From: Thermoactinomycetaceae bacterium
GTDB lineage: Bacteria > Bacillota > Bacilli > Thermoactinomycetales > Thermoactinomycetaceae
Length of the DNA: 34,872 bases
Assembly: GCA_025449475.1 (NCBI GenBank)
Contig: JANWJM010000050.1
Location: forward strand, 1-34,872
Direction: 5' to 3'
Positions 1-10,339 of the stretch are shown piece after piece. Within the stretch, counting starts at the first letter, position 1. Each line of letters opens with the position of its first letter. A model generated the notes under the pieces. The model had not been told where the DNA came from, ran no database searches, and was given only the letters and a program-made list of their open reading frames with translations. The position numbers were made by a program, and so were the translations under genes.

Positions 1-499
1 GTTCATCAGGCAATTTCCCTTCTGCTTCACTCTGAAAAAACGCATCGGGGTATTGTGCGGTGGTAGAGCTTTTGGATGCTCCTCCACCCATCCCATTGGA
101 TATATCATGGATGGATAACGAGGTATGTGGAGGATGTGAGATCTCAGAGGCTGGTGGTTTTAGCTTGGTTGCATGGCTCTCTGCTTTGTAATTTTGCAAA
201 GTATGTTTAATATTCTCATACTCGGTATACTTGTTTCGGATCTCAGACAGTTCTGTCAAACATTCTCTGCATAAACGGCGTATTTCCACCAACTTCTCTT
301 CTTCTTCCTGTTCCGTCAATTCCTTGTGGGAGCTTGCTGTTCGAGCAGTGGATTTTAAGCGACGTTCAGATTGCCTGCGCATTCTTTCTTCCATTTCTTT
401 TTCAAGGTTTTCTACTTTTTCCGTTAAGGGCTCGAGTAATTTCTTGATTTCTTCCTCCAAAATAAGAAATCTAATTATTAAGTGTTGATACTCTGTCAT
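1..499 (-). CDS. Partial coiled-coil-rich hypothetical protein; 3' end lies outside the window
   Basis: Minus-strand frame open from ATG at 499 to the window edge (MTEYQHLIIRFLILEEEIKKLLEPLTEKVENLEKEMEERM...), with AGAGGGG SD upstream. Absent from the ORF track because no stop falls in the window. Confidence 0.65.
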   Translation of the reverse strand, partial: MTEYQHLIIRFLILEEEIKKLLEPLTEKVENLEKEMEERMRRQSERRLKSTARTASSHKELTEQEEEEKLVEIRRLCRECLTELSEIRNKYTEYENIKHTLQNYKAESHATKLKPPASEISHPPHTSLSIHDISNGMGGGASKSSTTAQYPDAFFQSEAEGKLPDE

Positions 500-580
500 C
501 GTTGACTCCGCCCCTCTTTTCATAACTTTCATATATTATACATGATTTCGTAGCGAAATAATAGAATTAAAAAGAAAAAG

Positions 581-1315
581 CTAACGATTATCTATATCAA
601 GATTGTGATAGACGCTTTGCACATCCTCGTGATCCTCCAACTGTTCCAACAATGTATACAGATTGGATAGATTCTCTTGATCCACTGCGATCTTCGTCGT
701 CGGACGGAAGGTAATTTCCGATGAAAGAAACGTCAGGCTCTCTGCTGCCAATGCGTCCTGCACCCGCTCCAACTCTTGGGGTTCTGTCATGATTGCAATC
801 GTTTTTCCTGTCTGTTCAAAATCTTCTGCACCGTGCTCCATAGCAAGTAATAAAATCTCTTCTTCATCGCCTGTAAGATGATCCGTATCTACTTCTAACA
901 CACCTTTCCGTTCAAACATCCAAGCCACACTTCCTGCCTCACTTAGATTTCCATCATACTTGGAAAACAGATGACGGAGGTCTGCTGCAGTTCGATTGCG
1001 ATTATCAGTGAGCGACTCAATCAAAATCGCCACTCCATGGGGTCCATACCCTTCATAGATCACTTCTTCATAATCTTGCCCACCATCTTCTCCTGCTGCT
1101 TTTTTGATCGCTCGCTCAATGTTTTCATTCGGCATATTCTCACTTTTCGCTTTTGCAATCGCTAACCGCAACCTTTGATTGTTCGCTGGATTGGGATCTC
1201 CCATTCGCGCAGCAACATAGATCTCACGAGCCAGCTTGTGAAATATCTTCCCCTTTCGTGCATCCTGCCTTCCTTTACGATGTTGGATATTCTTCCATTT
1301 GGAATGACCCGCCAC
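581..1315 (-). CDS. yebC: YebC/PmpR family transcriptional/translation regulator
   Basis: MAGHSKWKNIQHRKGRQDARKGKIFHKLAREI is the diagnostic YebC N-terminus. Confidence 0.97.
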   Translation of the reverse strand: MAGHSKWKNIQHRKGRQDARKGKIFHKLAREIYVAARMGDPNPANNQRLRLAIAKAKSENMPNENIERAIKKAAGEDGGQDYEEVIYEGYGPHGVAILIESLTDNRNRTAADLRHLFSKYDGNLSEAGSVAWMFERKGVLEVDTDHLTGDEEEILLLAMEHGAEDFEQTGKTIAIMTEPQELERVQDALAAESLTFLSSEITFRPTTKIAVDQENLSNLYTLLEQLEDHEDVQSVYHNLDIDNR

Positions 1316-1326
1316 TTTGGTTCACC

Positions 1327-2178
1327 TCAACCTTTCCAATCTCGTAAATATCGAAAGTCAATCCCCACTGTACGTGGATTCACTTTTATGATCATCGGCA
1401 TTGTTCGTTTAAACTGATTCCGAATGACTCTCCCCATCACTTGATCCATAAAACTGTCTTGAAAGGAGAGCTTTTGTAACTGTTCCCGCGTATATCGTCT
1501 ATCAATCCAAAAATATAAAAAACGATCAACATCGATATAACGAAAACCTAACTCTTTCTCATCTGTTTGATCTTCCCATAAATCGGCACTAGGAGGTTTT
1601 GTAATAATCTGTTCAGGTACGTTTAAATAAGCGGCTAACTGACGCACCTGTGTTTTCCATAGATCGCCCAATGGATTGATTGCTGAAGCTGTATCCCCAT
1701 ATTGCGTTCCATAACCCAATAATAATTCTGTTCGATTGCTTGTCCCAATCACCAAAGCTCGATAATCAGCCGATAAATCATATAATATACTCATACGCTC
1801 GCGCGCCATCTTATTCCCTCGGCGAAGCGGGCTCGCCCCTGGCATTGACTCAAAATAAGCATCAATTTGTGGGGTGATATCGATCGTCATCGACTCCACC
1901 CCAGTATCTTCGATGGCTAACTCTGCATCTGCTAAACTACTTGGACTACTCATACGATAAGGCATTCTTACCGCAATGACACGATCCTTCCCCAACGCCT
2001 TTACGGCTAAATAGAGAGAGAGTGCTGAATCGATGCCACCTGATAAGCCAAGGATGACGCGATCAAAACCTGCTTTTTCAACCTCTTCGCGCAATGTGCT
2101 TGTCAAGATCGTGGTAACCAGTCTCTCATCTAGGCGAAGATATGGTGCTTGTTCCAATAGCTCATCAATCACTTTCAA
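1327..2178 (-). CDS. nadE: NAD synthetase, synthetase domain only
   Basis: SGGIDS PP-loop motif and SNRTELLLGYGTQYGDTASAINPLGDLWKTQV typical of NadE. Confidence 0.93.
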   Translation of the reverse strand: MKVIDELLEQAPYLRLDERLVTTILTSTLREEVEKAGFDRVILGLSGGIDSALSLYLAVKALGKDRVIAVRMPYRMSSPSSLADAELAIEDTGVESMTIDITPQIDAYFESMPGASPLRRGNKMARERMSILYDLSADYRALVIGTSNRTELLLGYGTQYGDTASAINPLGDLWKTQVRQLAAYLNVPEQIITKPPSADLWEDQTDEKELGFRYIDVDRFLYFWIDRRYTREQLQKLSFQDSFMDQVMGRVIRNQFKRTMPMIIKVNPRTVGIDFRYLRDWKG

Positions 2179-3032
2179 CGGTTTTCACCTCCATCGGTTT
2201 GCTTCTGTCGAATTCGCTGCAGTTCACGGATGGTGAGATTGATCTTTTCATCACGAAGCAATGGAGTTTGAAAGCGAGCCTGTCTCACCTGATCCATATC
2301 GAGATCCAGAATCATCAATTCTTCCTGAAATACGGGAGCTTCTGTTACAATTTCGCCAAAAGGATCCACGATAAAAGAGCCGCCATAAAAAGAAAAGTTA
2401 TCTTCACTGCCAACTCGATTGGCAAATAGAGAAAAGTTTCCATAACCCATCGCATGACTTGTCAATAGCGTTTTCCATTTCTGATGGGTTAATATTCCCT
2501 CTTTTGTGACACCATTCACGATGGAATTTGAGAGTACAATCGTCAGTTCAGCTCCATCCATCGCCAATAGATACGGGAGTGAGAAATGCCATGCATCTTC
2601 AGATATCAAAAGCCCCAATTGACCAAATCGCGTTGAAAAACTTCGTACCGATTTTCCTGTTCCAAAATAACGTGTTTCATGAAACGTTCCGTATGTAGAA
2701 AGGTAGACCTTTCGATGTAGATGGGTCAATCGCCGATGACTCGCGTAAACAGCAGAGTTATAGAAATAATGATCAGAGGAATGTTCCACAAAACCAAAAA
2801 CCACATCGATCCCATCCGCTTGTTGGATCAGCATTTGAATTTCCGCACTCGTTAATCGTCTTGCGACATCAAACGTGATATCGAAAAGATGGTATCCGGT
2901 TACACTTAATTCGGGAAAAACCAAGAGATCGACTTGTTTCTCTTTGGCTTTGTTTATTAATTTTAAATGATTTTCTATATTTTGCTCCAACCGCCCCAGT
3001 TGTGGTCGCATTTGTGCAATTCCTATTCTCAT
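2175..3032 (-). CDS. Nitrilase-superfamily (carbon-nitrogen hydrolase) protein, probable partner of NadE
   Basis: MRIGIAQMRPQLG, FPELSVTGY (Glu) and HRKVYLSTYGTFHE (Lys) motifs; 4-bp overlap with nadE. The Cys position appears to be Ser (ISEDAW). Confidence 0.85.
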   Translation of the reverse strand: MRIGIAQMRPQLGRLEQNIENHLKLINKAKEKQVDLLVFPELSVTGYHLFDITFDVARRLTSAEIQMLIQQADGIDVVFGFVEHSSDHYFYNSAVYASHRRLTHLHRKVYLSTYGTFHETRYFGTGKSVRSFSTRFGQLGLLISEDAWHFSLPYLLAMDGAELTIVLSNSIVNGVTKEGILTHQKWKTLLTSHAMGYGNFSLFANRVGSEDNFSFYGGSFIVDPFGEIVTEAPVFQEELMILDLDMDQVRQARFQTPLLRDEKINLTIRELQRIRQKQTDGGENR

Positions 3033-3105
3033 CTTTCTAGCCTCCCAATGTGATGAAGCCGCTTTCCCGTCTTATCATAACATAAGCCCTTTCAACTACC
3101 AAGGG

Positions 3106-4035
3106 TTAGGAATTCGGGGACAGTTGGCTTTGTAACCGGTTGACTGCTAACCTTTCCAAATAAGGGAAAGAGGATGAGAATGAATAGCCGGGCTTATTCA
3201 TGACCAAACCGATGGATTCCCTCATAAATTCATTTGGGAAACCAATCAATATTTTCAACATCTCTTTTTCAAGGTCATTCAACGGTCGAATCGATTCATA
3301 ACTTGTCAGCAGTCGCTGAAAGAGTTCATCATTGAGGGAATGTTCCGCCATAATTCGTGTAAACATTTGCCAAATATCGCCCAATTGACTATCATATTCC
3401 GCTAGATCAAAATCGATCAACCAGATCTTTTGCTTTTTGTCGATCAACCAATTATGGTTAGCCAGATCGCGATGAGCTAATCGATGATGTTGTCGTTCCC
3501 AATGGACATACTCTCTAAGTGGAAGCTGTTGCAATTGATCCCATACTCGATACCCATCCAGATAAAATTGAGGACCATATCGAGCGAGGAATCGCCCTAG
3601 CGTTCCGGGGATCTGTTCGACTCTCTTCATCAGTCGATAAAACTGTTTTAATCGATGATACAGACGATCATAAAAGAGAAACGCCACCGCTGGTTTGGGC
3701 GGCGTTTGTAAATGTTGACCAACTTGATGAAAAGAGGCAAGCTGTTTAACCAATCTTACCGCTTGATCCAGATTGCGATATGTTCCTACCTTCCCTTCAA
3801 TCCAAGATGTAATCACGATCTCCTGACCATCCGTGTAAAAGGAAGGCATGGAGCAAAATCCCCGATTACGCAATTCACGATCAACGGAAGCCCACCATGT
3901 CAGGTGTGTTGCAGATTTTATCTTTTTGAGCATCCATTTTTTATGATCAACCGTAGATATGAGCCAATGCTTGTGATAAGAAATCATTTTTTTCACTTTT
4001 GTCCGAAGCAACCATTCAATCTTCTTTTTATCCAT
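3106..4035 (-). CDS. CotS-family spore coat kinase-like protein
   Basis: APH/CotS-like HRDLANHNWLIDKKQKIWLIDFDLAEYD. Start set at 4035 (MDKKKIEWLL) because of an AGGGGAG SD. Confidence 0.82.
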   Translation of the reverse strand: MDKKKIEWLLRTKVKKMISYHKHWLISTVDHKKWMLKKIKSATHLTWWASVDRELRNRGFCSMPSFYTDGQEIVITSWIEGKVGTYRNLDQAVRLVKQLASFHQVGQHLQTPPKPAVAFLFYDRLYHRLKQFYRLMKRVEQIPGTLGRFLARYGPQFYLDGYRVWDQLQQLPLREYVHWERQHHRLAHRDLANHNWLIDKKQKIWLIDFDLAEYDSQLGDIWQMFTRIMAEHSLNDELFQRLLTSYESIRPLNDLEKEMLKILIGFPNEFMRESIGLVMNKPGYSFSSSFPYLERLAVNRLQSQLSPNS

Positions 4036-4055
4036 TTGACTCCCCTCGCGATTGA

Positions 4056-4670
4056 TCATCCTTCAACCGAGGAACTTTCTTTTTCAGCCCAATATTGATT
4101 CCATTTTGATTTGGAGATTGATTCGTTATAATAAGAGGATGACGCATATGATAACTGAAATTCACTTTCATCAATTTCTCGATTATATGGCATATATGCG
4201 TATGGATCATAATAATACGGCATCATGGGAACTGCGCTCAAATGTCCCATATTGCAACACGGATTGGGTGGCATCATGTAATACGAATACTCCCAATAAG
4301 CAGGTGGCAAGGATGGATAGGGCGGCATCATCGATGGATATGGAACATGTTCCGAAATATAAGATTCAGCTTGCATCGGGGGATCGAAAACATTCTCTGT
4401 TCGATATGATGACTCGATTGCAGAGGAAGATTCGTGCGATTGGATGGGCTCATCATTGCTATCTTGATCATCGTCCCTTGGATGATCGTTCTTCGCTGTC
4501 TCCTTGGTGAGAGGGATTTTTCCTGATGGGATAAAAATTTTACTCCCTTGCTTTAACGGTTGATCTTTTTCTATATTCGGATTTGCTTCTAGGATCCGAT
4601 CTTCCGAAAGATCATATTTTTTGGCTAATTCATCGAGGGAATCCCCGGATTGCACAATATGAATTTTCAT
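4056..4670 (-). CDS. safA: SafA-like spore coat morphogenetic protein, N-terminal LysM
   Basis: MKIHIVQSGDSLDELAKKYDLSEDRILEANPNI LysM, followed by a Pro/Tyr/Met-rich tail. Start at 4670 preceded by GGAGGAGG. Confidence 0.75.
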   Translation of the reverse strand: MKIHIVQSGDSLDELAKKYDLSEDRILEANPNIEKDQPLKQGSKIFIPSGKIPLTKETAKNDHPRDDDQDSNDEPIQSHESSSAIESSYRTENVFDPPMQAESYISEHVPYPSMMPPYPSLPPAYWEYSYYMMPPNPCCNMGHLSAVPMMPYYYDPYAYMPYNREIDESEFQLSYASSSYYNESISKSKWNQYWAEKESSSVEG

Positions 4671-4812
4671 CAGTAGACCTCCTCCATTATCTTCTTCTTC
4701 TATCCTATGCACTTTTGGGCGCTATGTTTCTTCACAAAAACGTCATGATCCGATTTTCGAACCGTTGTTTACAATGGAGGAAAAACAACATTTTTGTAAA
4801 AAAGGTGGTTTT

Positions 4813-5619
4813 ATGCATAAACAGAAATGGATGAGTGTGATGATCCAAATCACTGCGCTTCTTTCTTTTCTCATACTTGCCGCCGGCTTTGTCCTGAGTA
4901 TCCAAGATATCTTATCTCCCCCAACAACAAACGCACTCACCAAAAAAGAAGAAATTCCTCCCCCAATCAAAAAAGAAAACGGATTCATCGTCGGGCTAGG
5001 GGATTCATTGACCCGAGGAATTGGCGATGAAAAAGGGCTCGGATATATTGGAATTGTCCGCGCTCAGTTACAGAAAAAGACTCCAAACTCCACGATTCAA
5101 TTCACCAACTTGGCAATCAATGGTCAAACATCGAGCGAGTTGGTTGATCAGTTAAAGCAACATCATGTTCAACATCTGATCAAGCAAGCGAGATGGATTC
5201 CCATTACCATTGGTGGGAACGATTTACGAGTCAGTGCAAAAGATATTCAAAAAATCGATCTAAAACTCGCTGAAAGAAATCGAATACGCTTTGAGAAAAA
5301 TCTCGAGCAAATTTTAGCAACCATACGTACCCATAATCCACAAGCACCTGTTTTTCTGTTTTCACTGTATAACCCTTATGGAGATCTAGCGGACAAAGAG
5401 CTAACGTCAAGCGTTGTTTTGGAGTGGAATGAAACCCTTCAAGCGGTGGGACAGAAATATCCCAATGTTGTCATCGTCCCCATTTTTGATCTCTTCCAAT
5501 TGCAACCGAGTAAATATCTATCATCTGATCACCTCCATCCCAATCATGAAGGTTATCAACGAATGGCGATGAGATTGCTGCAAGTGATCGAGGATACTTC
5601 GAAAGGGAGGGAACAATAG
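4813..5619 (+). CDS. GDSL-type SGNH esterase/lipase, membrane-anchored
   Basis: GLGDSLTRGIGD block I, GGNDLR block III, SDHLHPNHEGY block V; N-terminal hydrophobic segment. Start at 4813 has SD aaaggtgg. Confidence 0.9.
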   Translation: MHKQKWMSVMIQITALLSFLILAAGFVLSIQDILSPPTTNALTKKEEIPPPIKKENGFIVGLGDSLTRGIGDEKGLGYIGIVRAQLQKKTPNSTIQFTNLAINGQTSSELVDQLKQHHVQHLIKQARWIPITIGGNDLRVSAKDIQKIDLKLAERNRIRFEKNLEQILATIRTHNPQAPVFLFSLYNPYGDLADKELTSSVVLEWNETLQAVGQKYPNVVIVPIFDLFQLQPSKYLSSDHLHPNHEGYQRMAMRLLQVIEDTSKGREQ

Positions 5620-5622
5620 AAG

Positions 5623-6552
5623 ATGAAGCAAGGAAACGCGGTACTTTCTGTTGATAAACTGAGTAAAACCATTGGTAAACGGAAAGTCGTGGACAATGTT
5701 TCATTTCACATTGATCAAGGAGAAATTTTTGGATTTCTCGGACCCAATGGTGCCGGAAAAACCACGACGATTCGCATGCTGGTGGGTCTAATCCGACCGA
5801 CAAGTGGTCAGATTCGAATTGGTGGGTATGATTTACAAAGCCAGTATTTGCAAGCCATTCGACAAGTGGGGTGTATCGTTGAAAATCCTGAATGTTATCC
5901 TTATTTAACAGGGAGGGAAAATTTAGAACTCTTCACGCGTATGGTGGATACCATCCCCACCGAACGCATCGATGAAGTGATTGAATTTGTAGAACTGGAT
6001 CAACGAATTGACGATCCCGTGAAAACCTATTCACTGGGGATGAAACAACGTTTGGGAATTGCGCAAGCTTTACTGGGTAATCCGCAACTACTCATTCTTG
6101 ATGAACCCACAAATGGACTTGATCCAGCAGGGATTCGTGAGTTACGTTCGTTTATTCGCAAATTGGCCGATGAGAAAGGAATCAGTGTTTTTATTTCCAG
6201 TCATATTCTCCATGAAATTCAATTATTATGTGATCGTGTCGCCATTATTCATGAAGGAAGAGTTCTGACGACCGAGCGGGTGAAGCAATTGGTCAATCGT
6301 CCGACCTTCGTGGAATGGCACCTTGATCCCATTGAAAAAGGAAAGGATGTGTTTGAGCAACTTTCTTACATATCCCACCTGGATATTCAAGCTGATCAAG
6401 GAAAGGTTCTCGTCCAGATGCCCCCCGATAAGATCGCAGCGACCAATCAACATTTGGTTGAGAATCAGATTCAAATCATGAGAATCCATCCCCACCAGAT
6501 GACGCTGGAAGATATCTTTTTACAAATCACTGGAAGTGATACCATTGTCTAA
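5623..6552 (+). CDS. ABC transporter ATP-binding protein
   Basis: Walker A GPNGAGKTT, signature YSLGMKQRLGIAQALL, Walker B LLILDEPTNGLDP. Confidence 0.95.
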   Translation: MKQGNAVLSVDKLSKTIGKRKVVDNVSFHIDQGEIFGFLGPNGAGKTTTIRMLVGLIRPTSGQIRIGGYDLQSQYLQAIRQVGCIVENPECYPYLTGRENLELFTRMVDTIPTERIDEVIEFVELDQRIDDPVKTYSLGMKQRLGIAQALLGNPQLLILDEPTNGLDPAGIRELRSFIRKLADEKGISVFISSHILHEIQLLCDRVAIIHEGRVLTTERVKQLVNRPTFVEWHLDPIEKGKDVFEQLSYISHLDIQADQGKVLVQMPPDKIAATNQHLVENQIQIMRIHPHQMTLEDIFLQITGSDTIV

Positions 6553-7528
6553 CCTCATCTATAATGAAATGATCAAAATGATTCGCAAAAAGCGTTTGCT
6601 TGTGATTACATTGATCTTGATTGTTCTGATCCCGATCTTCACCTATGCTCAATATAAGATGTTGCAAAATACGATTAAAAATGTCGGCAGCTCCAATTGG
6701 AGAACAATTTTACAACAACAAATCGTTGACCAACAAAATCGCTTGGCCTCCAGTCGAGTGCCGGAAGAATACAAACACCTGATTAAATTGAATATTCAGC
6801 AACGACAATATTACTTGGATCATAACATTAATCCCAATGCCCCAGGAGCTCCTACCTTTGTTCGCGGATTTGTTGAGCAAGGGATTTCACTATTTCTTCC
6901 CTTACTAGTTATTATCCTGGCTGCAGATATTGTCTCATCTGAGCATTCCTTAGGAACCATTAAGTTGCTACTTACCCGTCCAGTACCACGATGGAAAATT
7001 TTACTTAGTAAATATATCGCGCTTCTATTAAACATCTCGTTTGTCATGATCCTTACGATTCTGTTGTGCTATCTAATCTCAGGCATTATCTTTGGTTACA
7101 AAGGCTGGACATTCCCCGTGATTAGCGGATTTCAAAGCAAAGGAGAAGAACTGATTACCGATTATGTCCATGTTCTTCCACAATGGAAGTACATTTTAAT
7201 GGCATATGGTCTTGCTTGGTTTATCTGTATCGTAATAGGTACCCTATCCTTTATGGTTTCCGTATTGATGAAAAATACCGCTTCAAGCATGGGAGTGATG
7301 CTGGCAGCTCTGATCTCAGGAAATCTGCTCGAACAAGTGGCACATAGTTGGCCAGCACTGAAATATAGCGCCTTCACCCACTTGCGTCTCACCGATTATT
7401 TGGCTGGGAACACATCTTTGATTCCAGGAATGTCCCTCCCCTTTTCTTTAACCGTACTCAGTGCATGGGCGATTGTCTCGCTCGTGATTGCTTTTGCAAC
7501 ATTTACGCGTCAGGATGTGCTGACCTAA
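6536..7528 (+). CDS. ABC-2 type transporter permease
   Basis: Overlaps the ATPase gene by 17 bp; multiple hydrophobic segments; SSEHSLGTIKLLLTRPVPRWKILLSKYIALL typical of ABC-2 permeases. Confidence 0.9.
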   Translation: MIPLSNLIYNEMIKMIRKKRLLVITLILIVLIPIFTYAQYKMLQNTIKNVGSSNWRTILQQQIVDQQNRLASSRVPEEYKHLIKLNIQQRQYYLDHNINPNAPGAPTFVRGFVEQGISLFLPLLVIILAADIVSSEHSLGTIKLLLTRPVPRWKILLSKYIALLLNISFVMILTILLCYLISGIIFGYKGWTFPVISGFQSKGEELITDYVHVLPQWKYILMAYGLAWFICIVIGTLSFMVSVLMKNTASSMGVMLAALISGNLLEQVAHSWPALKYSAFTHLRLTDYLAGNTSLIPGMSLPFSLTVLSAWAIVSLVIAFATFTRQDVLT

Positions 7529-7553
7529 AAAGCGAGCCACACGGCTCGCTTTT
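7527..7553. terminator. Bidirectional rho-independent terminator
   Basis: AAAAGCGAGCC-acac-GGCTCGCTTTT between convergent permease and ilvE genes. Confidence 0.88.
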
Positions 7554-8454
7554 AATTGAGTGAAGGTTGCGGATTCACTTTGGTGCCATCGACCTTGACC
7601 AGTTCTTGAAACTCTTTTAACAGTTTTTTCATCACGGGTCCTGGTTTCCCATTCCCGATCTTGCGTCCATCCACTTCTACCACTGGAATAACCTCTGCCG
7701 CAGTGCCTGTTAAAATCACCTCATCAGCTGTATACACATCATGTAGAGTAAAAGGCACTTCCTTCACTTCAATCTTTAACTTATTCGCTAAATCAATGAT
7801 GGCTTGTCTTGTAATCCCACTCAATGCTCCAATATACGTAGGCGGGGTGATAAGAATTCCATTTTTGACTAAAAAGATATTATCTCCAGTTGCCTCCGCT
7901 ACATAACCCTCTGCGTTGAGCATTAACGCCTCTACCATTCCCGCTTGCTTTGCTTCTATTTTGGCCAAGATATTGTTAAGATAGTTGAGCGATTTTATTT
8001 TGGGGTCTAATGCTGTTGGGAGATTTCGACGTGTTGAAGCCGTGATGATCGGCAACCCGTTCTCATACAATTCTTTTGGATAAAGACTGACTTGATCCAC
8101 AATAATGATCACATTAGGATGCGGACAACGGTCGGGATCAAGCCCCAATCCTCCCTCGCCTCGAGAAACAATCAAGCGTATATAGGCATTCTCTAGGTTA
8201 TTTTTTCGGATGGTCTCAATGATATGTTGTTCCAATTCATCGATGTCATAAGGAACCCTTAAACAAATGGTTCGAGCTGAATCATACAGCCGATCGAGAT
8301 GCTCGCGGCAACGAAAGATATTGCCCTCATACACACGGATTCCCTCAAATACACCATCCCCGTACAAAAACCCATGATCAAATACTGAAACGGTTGCTTC
8401 TTCCTTTGTTTTAAATTCTCCATTAATAAAAATAAATTGCTTTGATGTAGCCAA
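7552..8454 (-). CDS. ilvE: Branched-chain amino acid aminotransferase (class IV)
   Basis: FINGEFKTKEEATVSVFDHGFLYGDGVFEGIRVY and ATGDNIFLVKNG. Confidence 0.92.
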   Translation of the reverse strand: MATSKQFIFINGEFKTKEEATVSVFDHGFLYGDGVFEGIRVYEGNIFRCREHLDRLYDSARTICLRVPYDIDELEQHIIETIRKNNLENAYIRLIVSRGEGGLGLDPDRCPHPNVIIIVDQVSLYPKELYENGLPIITASTRRNLPTALDPKIKSLNYLNNILAKIEAKQAGMVEALMLNAEGYVAEATGDNIFLVKNGILITPPTYIGALSGITRQAIIDLANKLKIEVKEVPFTLHDVYTADEVILTGTAAEVIPVVEVDGRKIGNGKPGPVMKKLLKEFQELVKVDGTKVNPQPSLN

Positions 8455-8491
8455 AATGGAAGCACACTCCTTTTACCTGACGATGTCCGAT

Positions 8492-9373
8492 TTACAATTC
8501 TACTTTTTTACTCGGCTCTTTTCGATAACATGGATACGATCCTAACAGCCGAACTGTACAACCCAATGCTTTTAATTCAGCTAAAGTTCCTTTCATTAAT
8601 ACATGATCTGCCGAAATCTCTGCATCTATAATAAAATAATAATTCCCCAACCCTGTTTTCGTTGGGCGCGACTCAATACGCGATAGATTAATTTTTCGCC
8701 ATGCAAATGTCGCTAACACTTGATGCAATGCTCCCGGATAATCCGATGGGAGTGTAACCAGTATCGTTGATTTATAGCGCAATTCCTTTTGATCCCTAAA
8801 GGAAATGGGTCTTTTTCCAATTGCAATAAAGCGAGTGAAATTATTTTCATGATCCTGAATATCTGTCTTCAATACATGCAAACCATGTTTTTTCGCTGCT
8901 TGCTGTGTCCCGATTGCTAACCATGCCTCATGTGAATGTTCCTGTAACAATTGAGCCGCTTTGGCTGTACTATCCGTATAGACCAATCTTGCTTGCGGAT
9001 ATTTGTCACGTAAAAACATTTGGCATTGTGCAATCGCCTGTGGATGTGATAAAACCTGCTTAAAATCTGACGCAGGATAGTCAGCATGATTGGGATGAAC
9101 AACTAAACATTGTGTGATGGGGTAGATTAATTCACCTACAATCGGACTATCAATGCGATGAATCAACCAATCGATTGTCGAATTGACAGAACCTTCGATT
9201 GTATTTTCGACGGGTACAACTCCATAATCCGAAATTCCCTGTTCTACTGAGACTAATACATCTGGAATGGTTGGATACGGAATAAATTCAGCTTTTGGAT
9301 TGGAAAAAAGAAGCTGAGTAGCTTCTTGTGAAAACGTTCCTACTGGACCCAAATAGGCAATGGTTTCTATCAT
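8492..9373 (-). CDS. pheA: Prephenate dehydratase
   Basis: YLGPVGTFSQEA, VPVENTIEGSVNSTIDWL, and ACT region with LSRIESRPTKTGLGNYYFIID. Confidence 0.96.
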   Translation of the reverse strand: MIETIAYLGPVGTFSQEATQLLFSNPKAEFIPYPTIPDVLVSVEQGISDYGVVPVENTIEGSVNSTIDWLIHRIDSPIVGELIYPITQCLVVHPNHADYPASDFKQVLSHPQAIAQCQMFLRDKYPQARLVYTDSTAKAAQLLQEHSHEAWLAIGTQQAAKKHGLHVLKTDIQDHENNFTRFIAIGKRPISFRDQKELRYKSTILVTLPSDYPGALHQVLATFAWRKINLSRIESRPTKTGLGNYYFIIDAEISADHVLMKGTLAELKALGCTVRLLGSYPCYRKEPSKKVEL

Positions 9374-9379
9374 TGATCC

Positions 9380-10339
9380 CTAGACTCCTATCATATTTCC
9401 AACGAATGTACTACATTTTTTCTCAGCTGTCAATTGAACAACTGCCCCTTCCTTTACAGGTTCAAAAGCAACCATCTCCATCTGCACATCCAATGTTGAA
9501 AACAACCGATGAAAATAAGATTGCAACTGTTCCATATCTTTTACAAATGCAATTAATGTCGGACCAGCTCCGCTTAATGCGACTCCCCAAGCCCCATTAT
9601 GATGAGCTTCGGCTAGAGACTCTTTTAATCCTGGAACTAAATTTTGACGATAGGGTTGATGCCAACGATCTTTCATGGCGACTGATAATAAATCCCATTT
9701 CTTTGATATTAATGCTGCCGTCAACAAATTCGCGCGACTACTGGATAAAATGGCTTCTTCCCGTGTATAGGAAGTGGGTAATACTTCTCTGGCCTTTTTG
9801 GTAAACAGCACTTGATCAGGAATCACCGCCAAAATGGGAACATCGGGTGGATCACATGTAAAAACAGTCGCTTTTTCCCCATCCCATGAACCAATGGTAA
9901 CCCCTCCAAACAATGAAGGTCCAACATTATCGGGATGTCCTTCCCATCTGGTCGCTCGTTGGAACAACTCATCGGTATTCCATGGATTTCCCATTATATG
10001 GTTTGCTGCGATGAATCCCCCGACAATCGCTGCCGCACTGCTTCCAAGACCCCGAGTTAATGGAATATAGTTTTTAATGCTTAAATGAAACGTTGGAAAC
10101 GAATAATGGTTTTCAGCAAAAGCTTTTTTCATGACTTGGATAATTAAATTATTATGATCAAGCGGTATATTTTGTTCATACCGATCTTCATTATAAAGGG
10201 TAATCTCTAATTTGTCAGAAGGAAAGAAATTCAAATATAGATATCGATTGAGAGCCATTCCAATCGAATCAAAACCGGGTCCTAAATTTGCCGTGCTGCA
10301 GGGAACTTTTACTACAAACGCCTCTTTGATGGAATTCAT
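9380..10339 (-). CDS. thrB: Homoserine kinase (GHMP family)
   Basis: [19 protein letters not shown] and [14 protein letters not shown]. Confidence 0.96.
   Translation of the reverse strand: MNSIKEAFVVKVPCSTANLGPGFDSIGMALNRYLYLNFFPSDKLEITLYNEDRYEQNIPLDHNNLIIQVMKKAFAENHYSFPTFHLSIKNYIPLTRGLGSSAAAIVGGFIAANHIMGNPWNTDELFQRATRWEGHPDNVGPSLFGGVTIGSWDGEKATVFTCDPPDVPILAVIPDQVLFTKKAREVLPTSYTREEAILSSSRANLLTAALISKKWDLLSVAMKDRWHQPYRQNLVPGLKESLAEAHHNGAWGVALSGAGPTLIAFVKDMEQLQSYFHRLFSTLDVQMEMVAFEPVKEGAVVQLTAEKKCSTFVGNMIGV

Noticed and set aside
231-488. 85-aa plus-strand ORF
   Set aside because: Antisense shadow of the minus-strand coiled-coil CDS at 1-499, which has an SD and continues off the window.
4052-4510. 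152-aa plus-strand ORF
   Set aside because: Antisense to safA-like gene; no protein-like motif.
4813-7528. GDSL esterase plus ABC exporter as a bacteriocin or immunity locus
   Set aside because: No precursor peptide or modification enzyme is visible; ordinary family assignments suffice.
9328-9804. 158-aa plus-strand ORF
   Set aside because: Antisense to pheA/thrB, no SD.
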